Assembly: GCA_900540595.1 (NCBI GenBank)
Contig: UQGL01000023.1
Span: 1-42,249 of the forward strand
Origin: an uncultured Oscillospiraceae bacterium
Lineage (GTDB): Bacteria; Bacillota; Clostridia; Oscillospirales; Ruminococcaceae
Reading direction: 5' to 3'
Length of the DNA stretch: 42,249 bases
Of this stretch, positions 1-7,773 are shown piece after piece. The notes beneath the pieces are model-generated. The model saw only the letters and a program-made list of their open reading frames with translations. It did no database searches and was not told where the DNA came from. Every line of letters begins with the position of its first letter. Within the stretch, counting starts at the first letter, position 1. A program made the translations under genes and the position numbers.

Positions 1-142
1 AGGTTATTAAACATATTAGAGGAATAATTACTAACATAACAATCATTGCACTTCCTGTGTCTTTTATAAACCAAGGAACGATATAAAAATCTATCAGCAA
101 CAGTAGGTAGAAAACCATGTTCTTTTTTAATTTATCCATCAT
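1..142 (-). CDS. Partial small membrane protein, N-terminal 47 residues
   Basis: The gene reads leftwards and runs off the window edge. From the ATG at 142-140 it opens MMDKLKKNMVFYLLLL and continues with hydrophobic stretches at residues 9-25 and 33-47, separated by a short polar loop (KDTGS). This is the pattern of a small multi-pass membrane protein with a lysine-rich cytoplasmic start. A good ribosome binding site (AAAGGATGATGAT on the minus strand) precedes the ATG, and an extended -10 promoter (TGGTATACT) lies about 40 bases upstream. The segment is AT-rich compared with the genes to its right. The family cannot be named from this fragment. Confidence 0.6.
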   Translation of the reverse strand, partial: MMDKLKKNMVFYLLLLIDFYIVPWFIKDTGSAMIVMLVIIPLICLIT

Positions 143-177
143 ATCATCATCCTTTCAAATTCCGATTTGTCAGCCTA

Positions 178-186
178 AGTATACCA
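178..186 (-). promoter_or_regulatory. Extended -10 promoter for the left-edge gene
   Basis: On the minus strand the sequence reads TGGTATACT, an extended -10 element (TGn plus TATACT at 183-178). I see no good -35 at 17 bases. It points at the membrane protein starting at 142. The stretch from about 190 to 380 holds no gene that I can support. Confidence 0.45.
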
Positions 187-385
187 GATTTTCGGCAAAT
201 AGCATATCCCTTATCACAAAAAGCGGTGGTTTTTTCGGTACGCAGTGCAGGGACTTCGCATTTACAGCGTTTTCAACGCAAGATAAAAAGTATTCACAAC
301 GCCTGCGCTCTCAGCCCAGACGCGCCCGCCGCGCTGCAAAGAAAAAGGCGGGTTCTGTAACAAGGTCACATTCAGCGCAGACAGG

Positions 386-414
386 TTGCGGATTCGGGCG
401 GTTTATGCTATTCT
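386..414 (+). promoter_or_regulatory. Sigma-A type promoter for the LytTR regulator
   Basis: TTGCGG (386-391), a 17-base spacer, then TATTCT (409-414). Transcription would start near 421, just ahead of the AGGAGG at 435-440. Confidence 0.55.
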
Positions 415-448
415 TTAAAGCAAGAGTCAAATACAGGAGGTGAGAGGT

Positions 449-1171
449 GTGCTGCGCATTGGTATCTGCGATGATAACCGGGAGGATATTGCCCGCATCC
501 GGGAGTTGGCGGTCCGCTTCTCTGAGGAGCACCCCGAAACGCCGGTGCAGATACAGGCCTACGGCCAGCCGTATGACCTGCTGGACGAGGTAGAAAAATC
601 AGGTGGGTTTGATCTGTATCTGCTGGATGTCGTTATGCCGCACATGACCGGTGTGGCCCTGGCAAGACGCCTTCGGGAGAGAAAAGAGCGGGCAGAGATC
701 CTGTTTTTGACGGTCTCCAAGGAATATGCGGTGGACGCCTTCAGCGTAAAGGCTGCCGGGTATCTGATCAAGCCGGTGAGCAAGCCGGACTTTGACGGCG
801 CGGTGCTGGAGTGCATCCACCGCCTGCTGCCGGAGAACAACCCATCCCTTATGCTCAAATCGAAGGACGGACTCTACCGCGTGCCGGTCGGTGAGCTGGT
901 CTGTGTGGAAAGCTTCAACCACAATCAGGTCTGTACGCTGGCGGACGGCTCGGTGCTGGCCGTGTCAGCTACGATGGCAGAATTGATGGAGGCGCTCAAG
1001 GAGCAGCCTGCCTTTGTCCGGCCGCACCGGGCGTATATCGTCAACATGGATTTTATCCGCAAACTGACGGCCCGCGAGCTGCTGCTGACAAACGGAAAGC
1101 ATATCCCGATTCCCCAAAGCGGCTATGGCGAGATGAAAAACGCCTATTTTGCCTACATGACCCGTGTATAA
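449..1171 (+). CDS. LytTR-family response regulator (orphan)
   Basis: A 240-residue cytoplasmic response regulator. It has an N-terminal receiver domain (residues 1-120) with acidic pocket D8-D9, phospho-acceptor Asp60 in LYLLDVVMP, and the conserved Lys in LIKPVSKPDF. A C-terminal LytTR DNA-binding domain follows (about 135-238; ends in RPHRAYIVN and IPIPQSGYGEMK). I chose the GTG at 449 because the AGGAGGTGA at 435-443 sits at the right distance; an upstream GTG at 440 overlaps that site. No histidine kinase lies beside it here, unlike the second LytTR gene at 3220, so its kinase is either left of the window or distant. LytTR regulators usually control peptide, surface or bacteriocin functions; the target here is unknown. 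Confidence 0.93.
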   Translation: MLRIGICDDNREDIARIRELAVRFSEEHPETPVQIQAYGQPYDLLDEVEKSGGFDLYLLDVVMPHMTGVALARRLRERKERAEILFLTVSKEYAVDAFSVKAAGYLIKPVSKPDFDGAVLECIHRLLPENNPSLMLKSKDGLYRVPVGELVCVESFNHNQVCTLADGSVLAVSATMAELMEALKEQPAFVRPHRAYIVNMDFIRKLTARELLLTNGKHIPIPQSGYGEMKNAYFAYMTRV

Positions 1172-1178
1172 ATATTTC

Positions 1179-1234
1179 ACGCAGAAAAAGCGCTGTTTCA
1201 CGAAGATAAGCCGCTTATTCTGCGTGTTTCTTTT
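1179..1234 (+). terminator. Intrinsic terminator after the LytTR gene
   Basis: Arms ACGCAGAAAAAGCG (1179-1192) and CGCTTATTCTGCGT (1212-1225) pair with one mismatch. The sequence GTTTCTTTT follows. The hairpin starts eight bases after the stop codon. Confidence 0.7.
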
Positions 1235-1274
1235 ATCATGGTATAAACGGCATGCACAGAATAGGGGAATCAGT

Positions 1275-1583
1275 ATGAAATGGTTTTGGAAAAGCAGAGA
1301 AAAGCGGGCACCGCTCGAATTTGAGGATGCCGTCTGCTTCAACTGGGCACTTGATACGAACCGTGAGCTTCAGGAGGGGCTGCTGAAGCTGGCGGAGCAG
1401 TATCCCCACCTGACAGAGGAGCGGTATACCCAAAGGCTGCTGGAGCTGTTTCGGAGGGCCGGTCTGGAGCTGAACGCGGACGAGCTGAAGATCCTGCTGA
1501 TGCTGCGCCGGGAAACCGACTGTATGCTGCTGCGCAAAGAACAGGAGGAAACACAAAAGGACTTCCCCAAAGATACTTTGTAG
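1275..1583 (+). CDS. Small hypothetical protein, 102 residues
   Basis: A small soluble, charged, helical-looking protein (MKWFWKSREKRAPLEFEDAV...), rich in Leu, Glu and Arg, with repeated amphipathic helices from about residue 30 to 95. I start it at ATG 1275, behind AGGGGAA at 1263-1269; a longer reading from 1164 would run through the terminator hairpin. The TAG stop at 1581-1583 lies inside the first bases of a palindromic repeat (1579-1732), so the native C-terminus may have been replaced by repeat insertion. No family recognised. Confidence 0.6.
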   Translation: MKWFWKSREKRAPLEFEDAVCFNWALDTNRELQEGLLKLAEQYPHLTEERYTQRLLELFRRAGLELNADELKILLMLRRETDCMLLRKEQEETQKDFPKDTL

Positions 1584-1732
1584 GGGCGAGCCCGCAGGAG
1601 CTTTGTGGCTGCGGAAGCTTCCGCGGGTCGTCGAGGACGCCGACCCCTACGCCGTAGGGGCGGATTCCATATCCGCCCGGGCACTTTTCTTTTGCCGCAC
1701 ACGGCCACGGGTGACCAATGCTCGCCCCTACA
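1579..1732. repeat. Palindromic dispersed repeat with 13-base terminal inverted repeats
   Basis: TGTAGGGGCGAGC at 1579-1591 is the exact reverse complement of GCTCGCCCCTACA at 1720-1732. Inside lies a second hairpin unit, CCGTAGGGGCGGATTC...CCGCCCG at 1652-1679, and GC-rich stems on both sides. A related unit occurs at 39573-39600. There is no transposase, so it looks like a non-autonomous, MITE-like or REP-like element. Confidence 0.75.
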
Positions 1733-1797
1733 CATTAAAATAGGCCAAGAAAGTGATTCTTTGACCTGCATTTTCTGCGATGAAAATGTGCTTTTTG

Positions 1798-1826
1798 TTG
1801 CCTGTGTGCGGGAACTGCCATATAAT
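1798..1826 (+). promoter_or_regulatory. Promoter for the glycerate kinase gene
   Basis: TTGCCT (1798-1803), 17 bases, then a perfect TATAAT (1821-1826). It rules out the in-frame ATG at 1825 as the main start and supports the ATG at 1873. Confidence 0.7.
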
Positions 1827-1872
1827 GGTAGCAGAAGCCGGGAAGGCAGATAAAAGGGAGGGAAAACCGGTC

Positions 1873-3105
1873 ATGAATCAGCTGCTGCATGAGGATGCGG
1901 AAAAAATCGTATCGGCGGGTATCCACGCCGTGCTGCCGGATGTGGCCGTTATCCGTGCGCTGGAAAGCTATGACTTCGGCACCGGCGGGGTGTATCTGGT
2001 TGCGGCGGGCAAGGCGGCATGGCAGATGGCCCATGCTGCGGTATCCTGCCTTGACAGGCGCATCCGGCGCGGCGTTGTCATCACAAAATACGGCCACAGC
2101 GGGGGACCGCTGGCGGGCATTGCATGCTTTGAGGGCGGGCATCCCATTCCGGATGAAGGCTCCTGCCGGGGAACGAGGGCGGCGCTTGCGCTTGTGCGCG
2201 ATCTCGGTGCGCAGGATACGGTCGTGTTTCTGCTCTCCGGCGGGGGCAGTGCCCTGCTTGAAGAGCCGCTGGTACCGCTGTCTGAATTGCAGGACATCAC
2301 AGGTCAGCTTCTTGCCTGCGGGGCGGATATTGTCGAGATCAATACTATTCGCAAGCGGCTGTCTGCCGTGAAGGGCGGGCGGTTTGCACAGGCCTGCGCC
2401 CCGGCGCGGGTGCTTTGCATCGTGCTGAGTGACATTCTGGGCGATCCGCTCGATATGATCGCCAGCGGCCCGGCCTGTGCAGATTCGTCAACCTGCAGGG
2501 ATGCGGAGAGAGTTGTGAAAAAGTACGGGCTGCGGTTGTCCGGGGAAGCGCGCGCCTGCTTGCAGCATGAAACGCCAAAGCATCTGGACAATGTAGAGGC
2601 TCGGATCACCGGCAGTGTGAGAGAACTTTGTGCGGCAGCTGCGGCTGCGGCAAGCTCGCTCGGCTATGAGCCGATCCTTTTGACGGATCAGCTGAGCTGT
2701 CAGGCGCGAGAGGCGGGCGTATTCCTTGCGGATATTGTGCGCACCCACCGCAGCCCGGCCCGGCCGCTGGCCTATCTGGCGGGCGGAGAGACTGTGGTAA
2801 AGGTCACCGGGAATGGACGCGGCGGGCGCAATCAGGAGCTGGCGCTGGCGGCTGCGGCCGGCATAGCGGGGCTGGATGCGGCGGTTTTCAGTGTCGGGTC
2901 AGACGGTACGGACGGCCCAACGGATGCCGCCGGCGGCTATGCGGACGGTGACACGCTGGCGGCGCTGTGTGCGGCAGGGCTGGACCCCTTTGCGGTTCTG
3001 AACAACAACGACTCTTACACGGCGCTCAAAGCCGTGGACGGCCTGCTTTTTACCGGCCCGACCGGAACAAATGTGAATGATGTGGCGGTCGCGCTGATCC
3101 GATAA
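1873..3105 (+). CDS. Glycerate 2-kinase, MOFRL family
   Basis: A 410-residue cytoplasmic kinase of the MOFRL / DUF4147 glycerate kinase family, which phosphorylates D-glycerate to 2-phosphoglycerate. The N-terminal domain carries VYLVAAGKAAWQMAHA and LLSGGGSALLEEPL, followed by INTIRKRLSAVKGGRFA and VLSDILGDPLDMIASGP, all family signatures. The C-terminal MOFRL domain has LAGGETVVKVTGNGRGGRNQ, VFSVGSDGTDGPTDAAGG and FTGPTGTNVNDV. The start at ATG 1873 follows GGGAGG at 1857-1862 and lies downstream of the promoter at 1798-1826. It appears monocistronic. The family feeds glycerate from hydroxypyruvate or tartronate routes into glycolysis; no partner enzyme is adjacent. Confidence 0.93.
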   Translation: MNQLLHEDAEKIVSAGIHAVLPDVAVIRALESYDFGTGGVYLVAAGKAAWQMAHAAVSCLDRRIRRGVVITKYGHSGGPLAGIACFEGGHPIPDEGSCRGTRAALALVRDLGAQDTVVFLLSGGGSALLEEPLVPLSELQDITGQLLACGADIVEINTIRKRLSAVKGGRFAQACAPARVLCIVLSDILGDPLDMIASGPACADSSTCRDAERVVKKYGLRLSGEARACLQHETPKHLDNVEARITGSVRELCAAAAAAASSLGYEPILLTDQLSCQAREAGVFLADIVRTHRSPARPLAYLAGGETVVKVTGNGRGGRNQELALAAAAGIAGLDAAVFSVGSDGTDGPTDAAGGYADGDTLAALCAAGLDPFAVLNNNDSYTALKAVDGLLFTGPTGTNVNDVAVALIR

Positions 3106-3132
3106 GCCCCGGTATGATTTCCCAAACGCAGA

Positions 3133-3161
3133 TTGACTTTTGTGCGCCTGTCTCATAAAAT
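3133..3161 (+). promoter_or_regulatory. Promoter for the LytTR / GHKL pair
   Basis: TTGACT (3133-3138), 17 bases, TAAAAT (3156-3161). Predicted start near 3168, giving a leader of about 50 bases before ATG 3220. Confidence 0.7.
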
Positions 3162-3219
3162 AGAGTTACTGTATAGGGATAGGAACCTATGCAATCTGCT
3201 CTATGAGGAAGTGACTGAT

Positions 3220-3927
3220 ATGATCCGTTTGGCGCTGGTGGAAGATGACGCGCTGTACCGCAGCCAGCTGCGGGAATATATTGATAAATACAGTGCCGCC
3301 TCGGGTGAAAAGTTTACTGTTACGGAATTTTCCGATGGTGATGAGATCGCGCTTGGCTACAAGGCGGTTTACGACATTGTCCTGATGGATATTGAGATGA
3401 AATTCATGGACGGCATGATGGCCGCCGAGGAGATCCGCAAAAAAGACACCGAGGTCATCATCATCTTCATCACAAACTCGCCTCAGTATGCCATCAAGGG
3501 CTATGCGGTGGATGCGTTGGACTATGTGCTGAAGCCGGTTTCCTACTATGCGTTCAGCCAGCGGCTGAGCCGCGCCATCGAGCGCGCAGCGCGCCGGGCA
3601 CGGCACTACCTGCAGATCAACACCCACGGTACGGCCCATAAAATCGACACGGCCGCGCTCTACTGGGTGGAAAGCTGCGGTCATGACCTCGTTTTCCATA
3701 CGGCGGAGGGGGCGCTGACGGCGTCCGGCTCGATGGCAGAGACGGAGACAAGGCTTGCGCAGGACAGCTTTTTCCGGGTCAACAAGGGCTGCCTTGTCAA
3801 CCTTGAGCATGTGGACTGCATGGATGGCGAGGATGCCGTGGTCCACGGGGAGCGCGTACCCATCGCCCGGGCGCGGCGCAAGGCCTTTTTGGACGCGCTG
3901 AATGACTATATAAACGGGGCGGGGTGA
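3220..3927 (+). CDS. LytTR-family response regulator paired with GHKL kinase
   Basis: A 235-residue regulator. The receiver domain has E8-D9-D10 and phospho-acceptor Asp57 in YDIVLMDIEM; the conserved Lys is in DYVLKPVSYYAF. The LytTR domain (about 135-232) contains IDTAALYWVESCGHDL, FFRVNKGCLVNLEHV and a final PIARARRKAFL. ATG 3220 opens MIRLALVEDD behind AGGAAG. The stop is four bases before the kinase start at 3932, so the two form one transcription unit from the promoter at 3133. It resembles the orphan regulator at 449, so the two may be paralogues. Confidence 0.93.
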   Translation: MIRLALVEDDALYRSQLREYIDKYSAASGEKFTVTEFSDGDEIALGYKAVYDIVLMDIEMKFMDGMMAAEEIRKKDTEVIIIFITNSPQYAIKGYAVDALDYVLKPVSYYAFSQRLSRAIERAARRARHYLQINTHGTAHKIDTAALYWVESCGHDLVFHTAEGALTASGSMAETETRLAQDSFFRVNKGCLVNLEHVDCMDGEDAVVHGERVPIARARRKAFLDALNDYINGAG

Positions 3928-3931
3928 GGAT

Positions 3932-5272
3932 ATGCCGTTGAATATCCCATACTATGAGATGGACATCCCCCGTCTGGTCACAGCGGCGGCTGACTGGCTG
4001 GCCTGCCTTTTGTATCTGCGTTTTCTGCCGCCGCGCTGCGGCGGTGCAAGACGGGCGGTGCTCTATACAGGGGCGTTCGCCGTGCTGGTGGTCTATCTGG
4101 TTGCAACAGACGGCTTTGACGGCTGGCGGTTCAATGTGCTGTACGCCGTGTCGGTGGCGCTTATGCTGCTCTTTATGACGGCGGCGACCCGCGCCGACTG
4201 GTGTCAGGTCGTGTTTTTCTGTACGCGCGCCTTTATACTGGCCGGTTTTGCGGCATCGCTGACATGGCAGATGTATGTCTACTTTGCCAAGGATAACCCG
4301 CTGCTTCAGGGTCTGCCGGCGCTGGTGCTTTTTATTGCGGTGGGGTTCGGGCTGATCTTCGGGCTGATGTGGCTGGTCGAGGACGGCGGAAACATCGGCA
4401 GCGTCCAGCTTGACATCCACCCCCGCACGGCGGCCATTGCGGCCGGTCTGGCGGCAGCGGTCTATATCCTGAGCAGCATCAGTTATACGACCCTTAAAAC
4501 GCCCTTTTCGGCCCGCGGCACGATGGAGATCTACACCATGCGCTCGGTTGTTTACTTCGGGGGTGTCGCGCTGCTGCTTGCCTATCAATCGCAGCTGTGT
4601 GATCTTTCCACCCAGCGGGAGGCCGATGCCCTGCGCAACATGCTGCATCTGCAGTATGAGAACTACAAGGCCAAGCAGGAGAGCGTGGATCTGATCAACC
4701 AGAAATACCATGACCTGAAGCACCAGATCGCGGTGCTGCGGTCGGAGAGCGGGGAGGAGCGCAACGCCGTTCTGGACCGGATGGAGCAAGAGATCAAGGC
4801 CTACGAAGCCCAGAACGACACTGGCAACAAGGTGCTGGACACGGTGCTGACCGGCAAAAGCCTGACCTGCCGTGCCCAGAATATCCAGCTGACGGTGGTC
4901 GCGGACGGTGCGGCACTCGACTTTATGGATGTGATGGATATCAGCAACCTGTTCGGCAATGCGCTGGACAACGCCATCGAGGGTACAGCCAAGGTCGCTG
5001 ACCCGGAGCGGCGGCTGATCCATCTGAGTGTGGCGCGGCAAAAGGGCTTTGCAGCCATCCGCATTGAAAACTGCTATGACGGCGAGCTGCAGTTTGAAAA
5101 CGGCCTGCCCGTGACGACCAAGGCAGACGGGCGCTACCACGGCTTCGGCGTCAAGAGCATCCAGAACACGGCCGCCAAGTACGGCGGCACGGCCACCATC
5201 ACCACCCATGACGGCTGGTTTGAGCTGCGGGTCCTGATACCGATGCGCCAAAAGAAGGAGCCATCTGCTTGA
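3932..5272 (+). CDS. Sensor histidine kinase, GHKL (AgrC-like) type
   Basis: A 446-residue membrane sensor kinase. About six hydrophobic segments fill residues 10-220 with no large extracellular domain, so the membrane part itself probably senses the ligand, as in AgrC-like kinases. A coiled coil (about 225-290) carries the phospho-acceptor His260 in QKYHDLKHQ. The C-terminal GHKL ATPase domain shows the N-box NLFGNALDNAIEG and the G-box YHGFGVKSIQNTAAKYGG. GTGAGGAT precedes ATG 3932. Its partner is the regulator ending at 3927. Such pairs often answer peptides, but no precursor peptide gene is visible nearby. Confidence 0.92.
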   Translation: MPLNIPYYEMDIPRLVTAAADWLACLLYLRFLPPRCGGARRAVLYTGAFAVLVVYLVATDGFDGWRFNVLYAVSVALMLLFMTAATRADWCQVVFFCTRAFILAGFAASLTWQMYVYFAKDNPLLQGLPALVLFIAVGFGLIFGLMWLVEDGGNIGSVQLDIHPRTAAIAAGLAAAVYILSSISYTTLKTPFSARGTMEIYTMRSVVYFGGVALLLAYQSQLCDLSTQREADALRNMLHLQYENYKAKQESVDLINQKYHDLKHQIAVLRSESGEERNAVLDRMEQEIKAYEAQNDTGNKVLDTVLTGKSLTCRAQNIQLTVVADGAALDFMDVMDISNLFGNALDNAIEGTAKVADPERRLIHLSVARQKGFAAIRIENCYDGELQFENGLPVTTKADGRYHGFGVKSIQNTAAKYGGTATITTHDGWFELRVLIPMRQKKEPSA

Positions 5273-5334
5273 CCCGCTTTGGCGGGGCGGCAGAGGATTT
5301 CTGCAAAAAAATACAAAAAAATCGGACAACCACC

Positions 5335-5363
5335 TTGCAAAAAACGGAATAGTGTGCTACTGT
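5335..5363 (+). promoter_or_regulatory. Promoter of the thiamine operon
   Basis: TTGCAA (5335-5340), 17 bases, TACTGT (5358-5363). The predicted start near 5370 is immediately upstream of the riboswitch. Confidence 0.6.
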
Positions 5364-5371
5364 AAAAACTG

Positions 5372-5476
5372 TACAGAAATGGGGAGCTTGCGCAAAGCAG
5401 GCTGAGAGTGGGCTGTATTGCCCTGACCCGTAACCTGATTTGGATAATGCCAACGTAGGGAAATAGTCGTTTCTGC
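5372..5476 (+). promoter_or_regulatory. TPP (thiamine pyrophosphate) riboswitch
   Basis: The conserved THI-box core is plain: GGGGAGC (5381-5387), GCTGAGAGTGGG (5401-5412), CTGACCCGTAACCTGATTTG (5423-5442), GGATAATGCCAACGTAGGGA (5442-5461). Outer bases AGAAA and TTTCT can close stem P1. It controls the salvage genes thiM-thiE-HAD-thiD-cytX. The 5493-5524 hairpin is the likely OFF-state terminator. Class and ligand follow from the well-known TPP aptamer; the exact 5' and 3' limits are estimates. Confidence 0.95.
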
Positions 5477-5492
5477 GCTTTTTTGCGTCTTG

Positions 5493-5530
5493 ATGCGGAT
5501 GTGCCTCTGCGGGCATGTCCGCATTTTTAT
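5493..5530 (+). terminator. Riboswitch-controlled terminator
   Basis: ATGCGGATGTGCC (5493-5505) pairs with GGGCATGTCCGCAT (5511-5524), followed by TTTTTAT. It stands between the aptamer and the thiM ribosome binding site and fits transcription attenuation when TPP is bound. Confidence 0.8.
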
Positions 5531-5550
5531 TTACAAAGGAGTGCTTTTGT

Positions 5551-6372
5551 ATGCTGGGTACCTGCATCGAAAATGTGCGTAAATGCGTGCCTCTGGTCCA
5601 CAATATCACAAACTATGTCACCGTCAATGATGTGGCCAACATTCTGCTGGCCTGCGGCGGCAGCCCCATCATGTCCGATGAGCCGGAGGATGTCGAGGAC
5701 ATCACTGCCATCTGCGGCGGCCTGAACATCAACATCGGCACACTGAACCAGCGCAGCATTGAGGGGATGTTCCGCGCCGGCAAAAAGGCGAACGAGCTGG
5801 ACCATGTGGTCCTGCTTGACCCCGTGGGCGCGGGTGCCTCTGCGCTGCGCACCAACACCGCTGTGGAGCTGATGGAGAAGATCCGCTTCACCGTCATCCG
5901 CGGCAATATCTCGGAGATCAAGACGCTGGCGCTGGGCAGCGGCACTACCAAGGGCGTTGATGCCGATGTAGCTGACGCGGTGACTGAGGAAAATCTTGAC
6001 AATGCTGTTAAGTTCGTCAAGGATTTTGCCGCCAAGAGCGGCGCCATCGTGGCCGTGACCGGCGCGATCGATCTTGTCAGTGACGGCAAGAGCTGCTATG
6101 TCATCCGCAACGGCCGCCCCGAGATGGGCAGGATCACCGGCACGGGCTGCCAGCTCTCCGGCATGATGACGGCCTTTGTTGTAGCCAACCCCGACAATCG
6201 GCTGGAGGCTGCTGCTGCCGCTGTCTGCGCCATGGGTCTGGCCGGTGAGATCGGTTGGAGCCATATGGCCGAGGGTGACGGCAACTCCACCTACCGCAAC
6301 CGCATCATTGACGCCATCTACAATATGGACGGCGAGACGCTGAACGGGGGCGCACGGTATGAACTGCGATAA
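5551..6372 (+). CDS. thiM: Hydroxyethylthiazole kinase ThiM
   Basis: A 273-residue kinase that phosphorylates 4-methyl-5-(2-hydroxyethyl)thiazole, a salvage step of thiamine synthesis. Family signatures are PLVHNITNYVTVNDVANILL near the start, ACGGSPIMSDEPEDV, LLDPVGAGAS, RGNISEI, VTGAIDLVSDG and GTGCQLSGMMTA, which contains the catalytic Cys region near the anion hole. ATG 5551 follows AAAGGAG at 5535-5541; the in-frame upstream ATG lies in the terminator arm. It overlaps thiE by 14 bases, so translation is coupled. First gene behind the TPP riboswitch. Confidence 0.97.
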   Translation: MLGTCIENVRKCVPLVHNITNYVTVNDVANILLACGGSPIMSDEPEDVEDITAICGGLNINIGTLNQRSIEGMFRAGKKANELDHVVLLDPVGAGASALRTNTAVELMEKIRFTVIRGNISEIKTLALGSGTTKGVDADVADAVTEENLDNAVKFVKDFAAKSGAIVAVTGAIDLVSDGKSCYVIRNGRPEMGRITGTGCQLSGMMTAFVVANPDNRLEAAAAAVCAMGLAGEIGWSHMAEGDGNSTYRNRIIDAIYNMDGETLNGGARYELR

Positions 6373-7000
6373 AAAGGACCTGCTGCTCTACGCTGTCACC
6401 GACCGCCACTGGCTGGACGGCCGCCGGCTGGTCGATGTCGTGTGCGAGAGTCTGGACGGTGGCGTCACGATGGTGCAGCTGCGGGAAAAGACCCTTGATG
6501 AAGCAAACTTTCTTGCAGAGGCAAAGGAACTGCAGGCACTCTGCCGTGAGCGCGGCGTGCCGTTCCTCGTCAATGACAATGTCGAGATTGCCCGCGAGAT
6601 GGATGCGGACGGTGTGCATGTGGGCCAAAGCGATATGGAGGCGCAGGATGTCCGCGCCCTTCTGGGACCGGACAAGATCCTCGGCGTGTCGGCGCAGACC
6701 GTCGAGCAGGCAGTTCTGGCAGAAAAGCACGGTGCAGATTACCTCGGCGTTGGTGCGGTGTTCCCGACCGGCTCCAAGGATGACGCCGATGATGTGAGCT
6801 ATGAGACGCTTAAGGCCATCTGCGCGGCGGTATCCATTCCGGTCGTGGCCATCGGCGGCATTGCACAATCGAATGTGGCGCAGCTTGCGGGCAGCGGCAT
6901 CTGCGGCGTGGCGGTTATCAGCGCCATCTACGCGGCGAAGGATATTCAAAAGGCCTCTGCAGACCTCAGGCTGGCAACGGAGAAGATGCTGCATGTGTAA
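6359..7000 (+). CDS. thiE: Thiamine-phosphate synthase ThiE
   Basis: A 213-residue TIM-barrel enzyme that joins HMP-PP to thiazole phosphate (made by ThiM), giving thiamine phosphate. Signatures: LYAVTDRHWL, GVTMVQLREKTLDE (phosphate and Mg site), VPFLVNDNVEIA, DGVHVGQSDM, ILGVSAQTVEQA, ADYLGVGAVFPTGSK, IPVVAIGGIAQSNV. Normal length. It overlaps thiM upstream and the HAD gene downstream (8 bases). Confidence 0.97.
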   Translation: MNCDKKDLLLYAVTDRHWLDGRRLVDVVCESLDGGVTMVQLREKTLDEANFLAEAKELQALCRERGVPFLVNDNVEIAREMDADGVHVGQSDMEAQDVRALLGPDKILGVSAQTVEQAVLAEKHGADYLGVGAVFPTGSKDDADDVSYETLKAICAAVSIPVVAIGGIAQSNVAQLAGSGICGVAVISAIYAAKDIQKASADLRLATEKMLHV

Positions 7001-7640
7001 CGGTGCAATCTTTGATTTGGACGGCGTTGTGCTGGATTCCATGAGCATCTGGAATGATTTGGGGGCGCGGTATCTGCGCCGCCTTGGCGTTGCGCCGGAG
7101 CCGGGCCTGAATGAGATCCTCTTTTCCATGAGTATGGAGCAGGGGGCAGCCTACCTGCAGACGCGGTACGCGCTGCCCATGACGGCACAGGAGGTCAGCG
7201 CGGGCATCGAGGAGATGCTGCAGGACTACTATTACGACGAGGTCCCCGCCAAGGACGGTGCCCCCGAGCTGCTGGCATTTCTGGCAGAGCGGGGCATCGG
7301 GATGGCAGCGGCGACCTCCAGCCCGCGGGGCCATGTGACAAGGGCGCTTGCGCGGCTGGGACTGCTCAAATATTTTACCGAGATCTTCACAACAGGGGAG
7401 ATCGGCGTCAGCAAGCATAAGCCGGACATCTACCGGATGGCTGCCGAGCGTCTGGGCACCGCCCCGTGCGAGACAGTGGTGTTTGAGGACAGCCTCTACG
7501 CCCTGCAAACCGCCAAAGCCGCAGGGTTTATCACCGTCGGCGTGTATGATGCCAACGGCGAAGCCGACCAGCCCGGATTGAAAAAGGCGGCGGATCTATA
7601 TGTGAAGTGCTTGGGGGAAGTTCCCATTACAGAGATGTGA
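6993..7640 (+). CDS. HAD-family phosphatase (beta-phosphoglucomutase-like) in the thiamine operon
   Basis: A 215-residue HAD hydrolase. Motif I is FDLDGVVLDS (nucleophile Asp and acid/base Asp near residues 8-10), motif II is the Ser in AAATSSPRG, motif III Lys lies in GVSKHKPDIY, and motif IV is VVFEDSLYALQTAKAAGF. An alpha-helical C1 cap lies between motifs I and II. ATG 6993 overlaps the end of thiE, so it belongs to the TPP-controlled operon. The exact substrate cannot be read from sequence; thiamine phosphate or an HMP/thiazole phosphate is a reasonable inference from context. Confidence 0.88.
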   Translation: MCNGAIFDLDGVVLDSMSIWNDLGARYLRRLGVAPEPGLNEILFSMSMEQGAAYLQTRYALPMTAQEVSAGIEEMLQDYYYDEVPAKDGAPELLAFLAERGIGMAAATSSPRGHVTRALARLGLLKYFTEIFTTGEIGVSKHKPDIYRMAAERLGTAPCETVVFEDSLYALQTAKAAGFITVGVYDANGEADQPGLKKAADLYVKCLGEVPITEM

Positions 7641-7654
7641 ATTTCCGCCGCGCG

Positions 7655-7682
7655 GCAGGGGCGGGCGTGCCCTGACCCCTGC
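7655..7682. repeat. GC-rich hairpin between the HAD gene and thiD
   Basis: GCAGGGG (7655-7661) and CCCCTGC (7676-7682) pair, with an inner GGGC/GCCC stem. No T-tract follows, so it is not a clear terminator. Its GCAGGGGCG start recalls the GTAGGGGCG repeat family at 1579 and 39573. The rest of the 133-base gap shows nothing certain. Confidence 0.4.
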
Positions 7683-7773
7683 AAACCAACTTACCCCCCT
7701 CGCGGTACATCGGGGGCACCACCTTGTGCCGCGTTATAAAACCTTGCTGTACAGATAGAAAGGAAGTATTACG

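Noticed and set aside
117..443. Plus-strand frame of 108 codons near the left edge
   Set aside because: It has no ribosome binding site, crosses the promoter of the LytTR gene, and overlaps a better minus-strand gene.
1164..1274. N-terminal extension of the small hypothetical gene
   Set aside because: It would read through the terminator hairpin after the LytTR gene; the ATG at 1275 has a ribosome binding site.
1579..1732. CRISPR array
   Set aside because: The repeats are inverted palindromes, not regularly spaced direct repeats, and no cas gene is near.
5280..5325. Terminator after the GHKL kinase
   Set aside because: Short CCCGC/GCGGG and GCAGA/TCTGC stems are followed by A-runs, not T-runs, on the plus strand.
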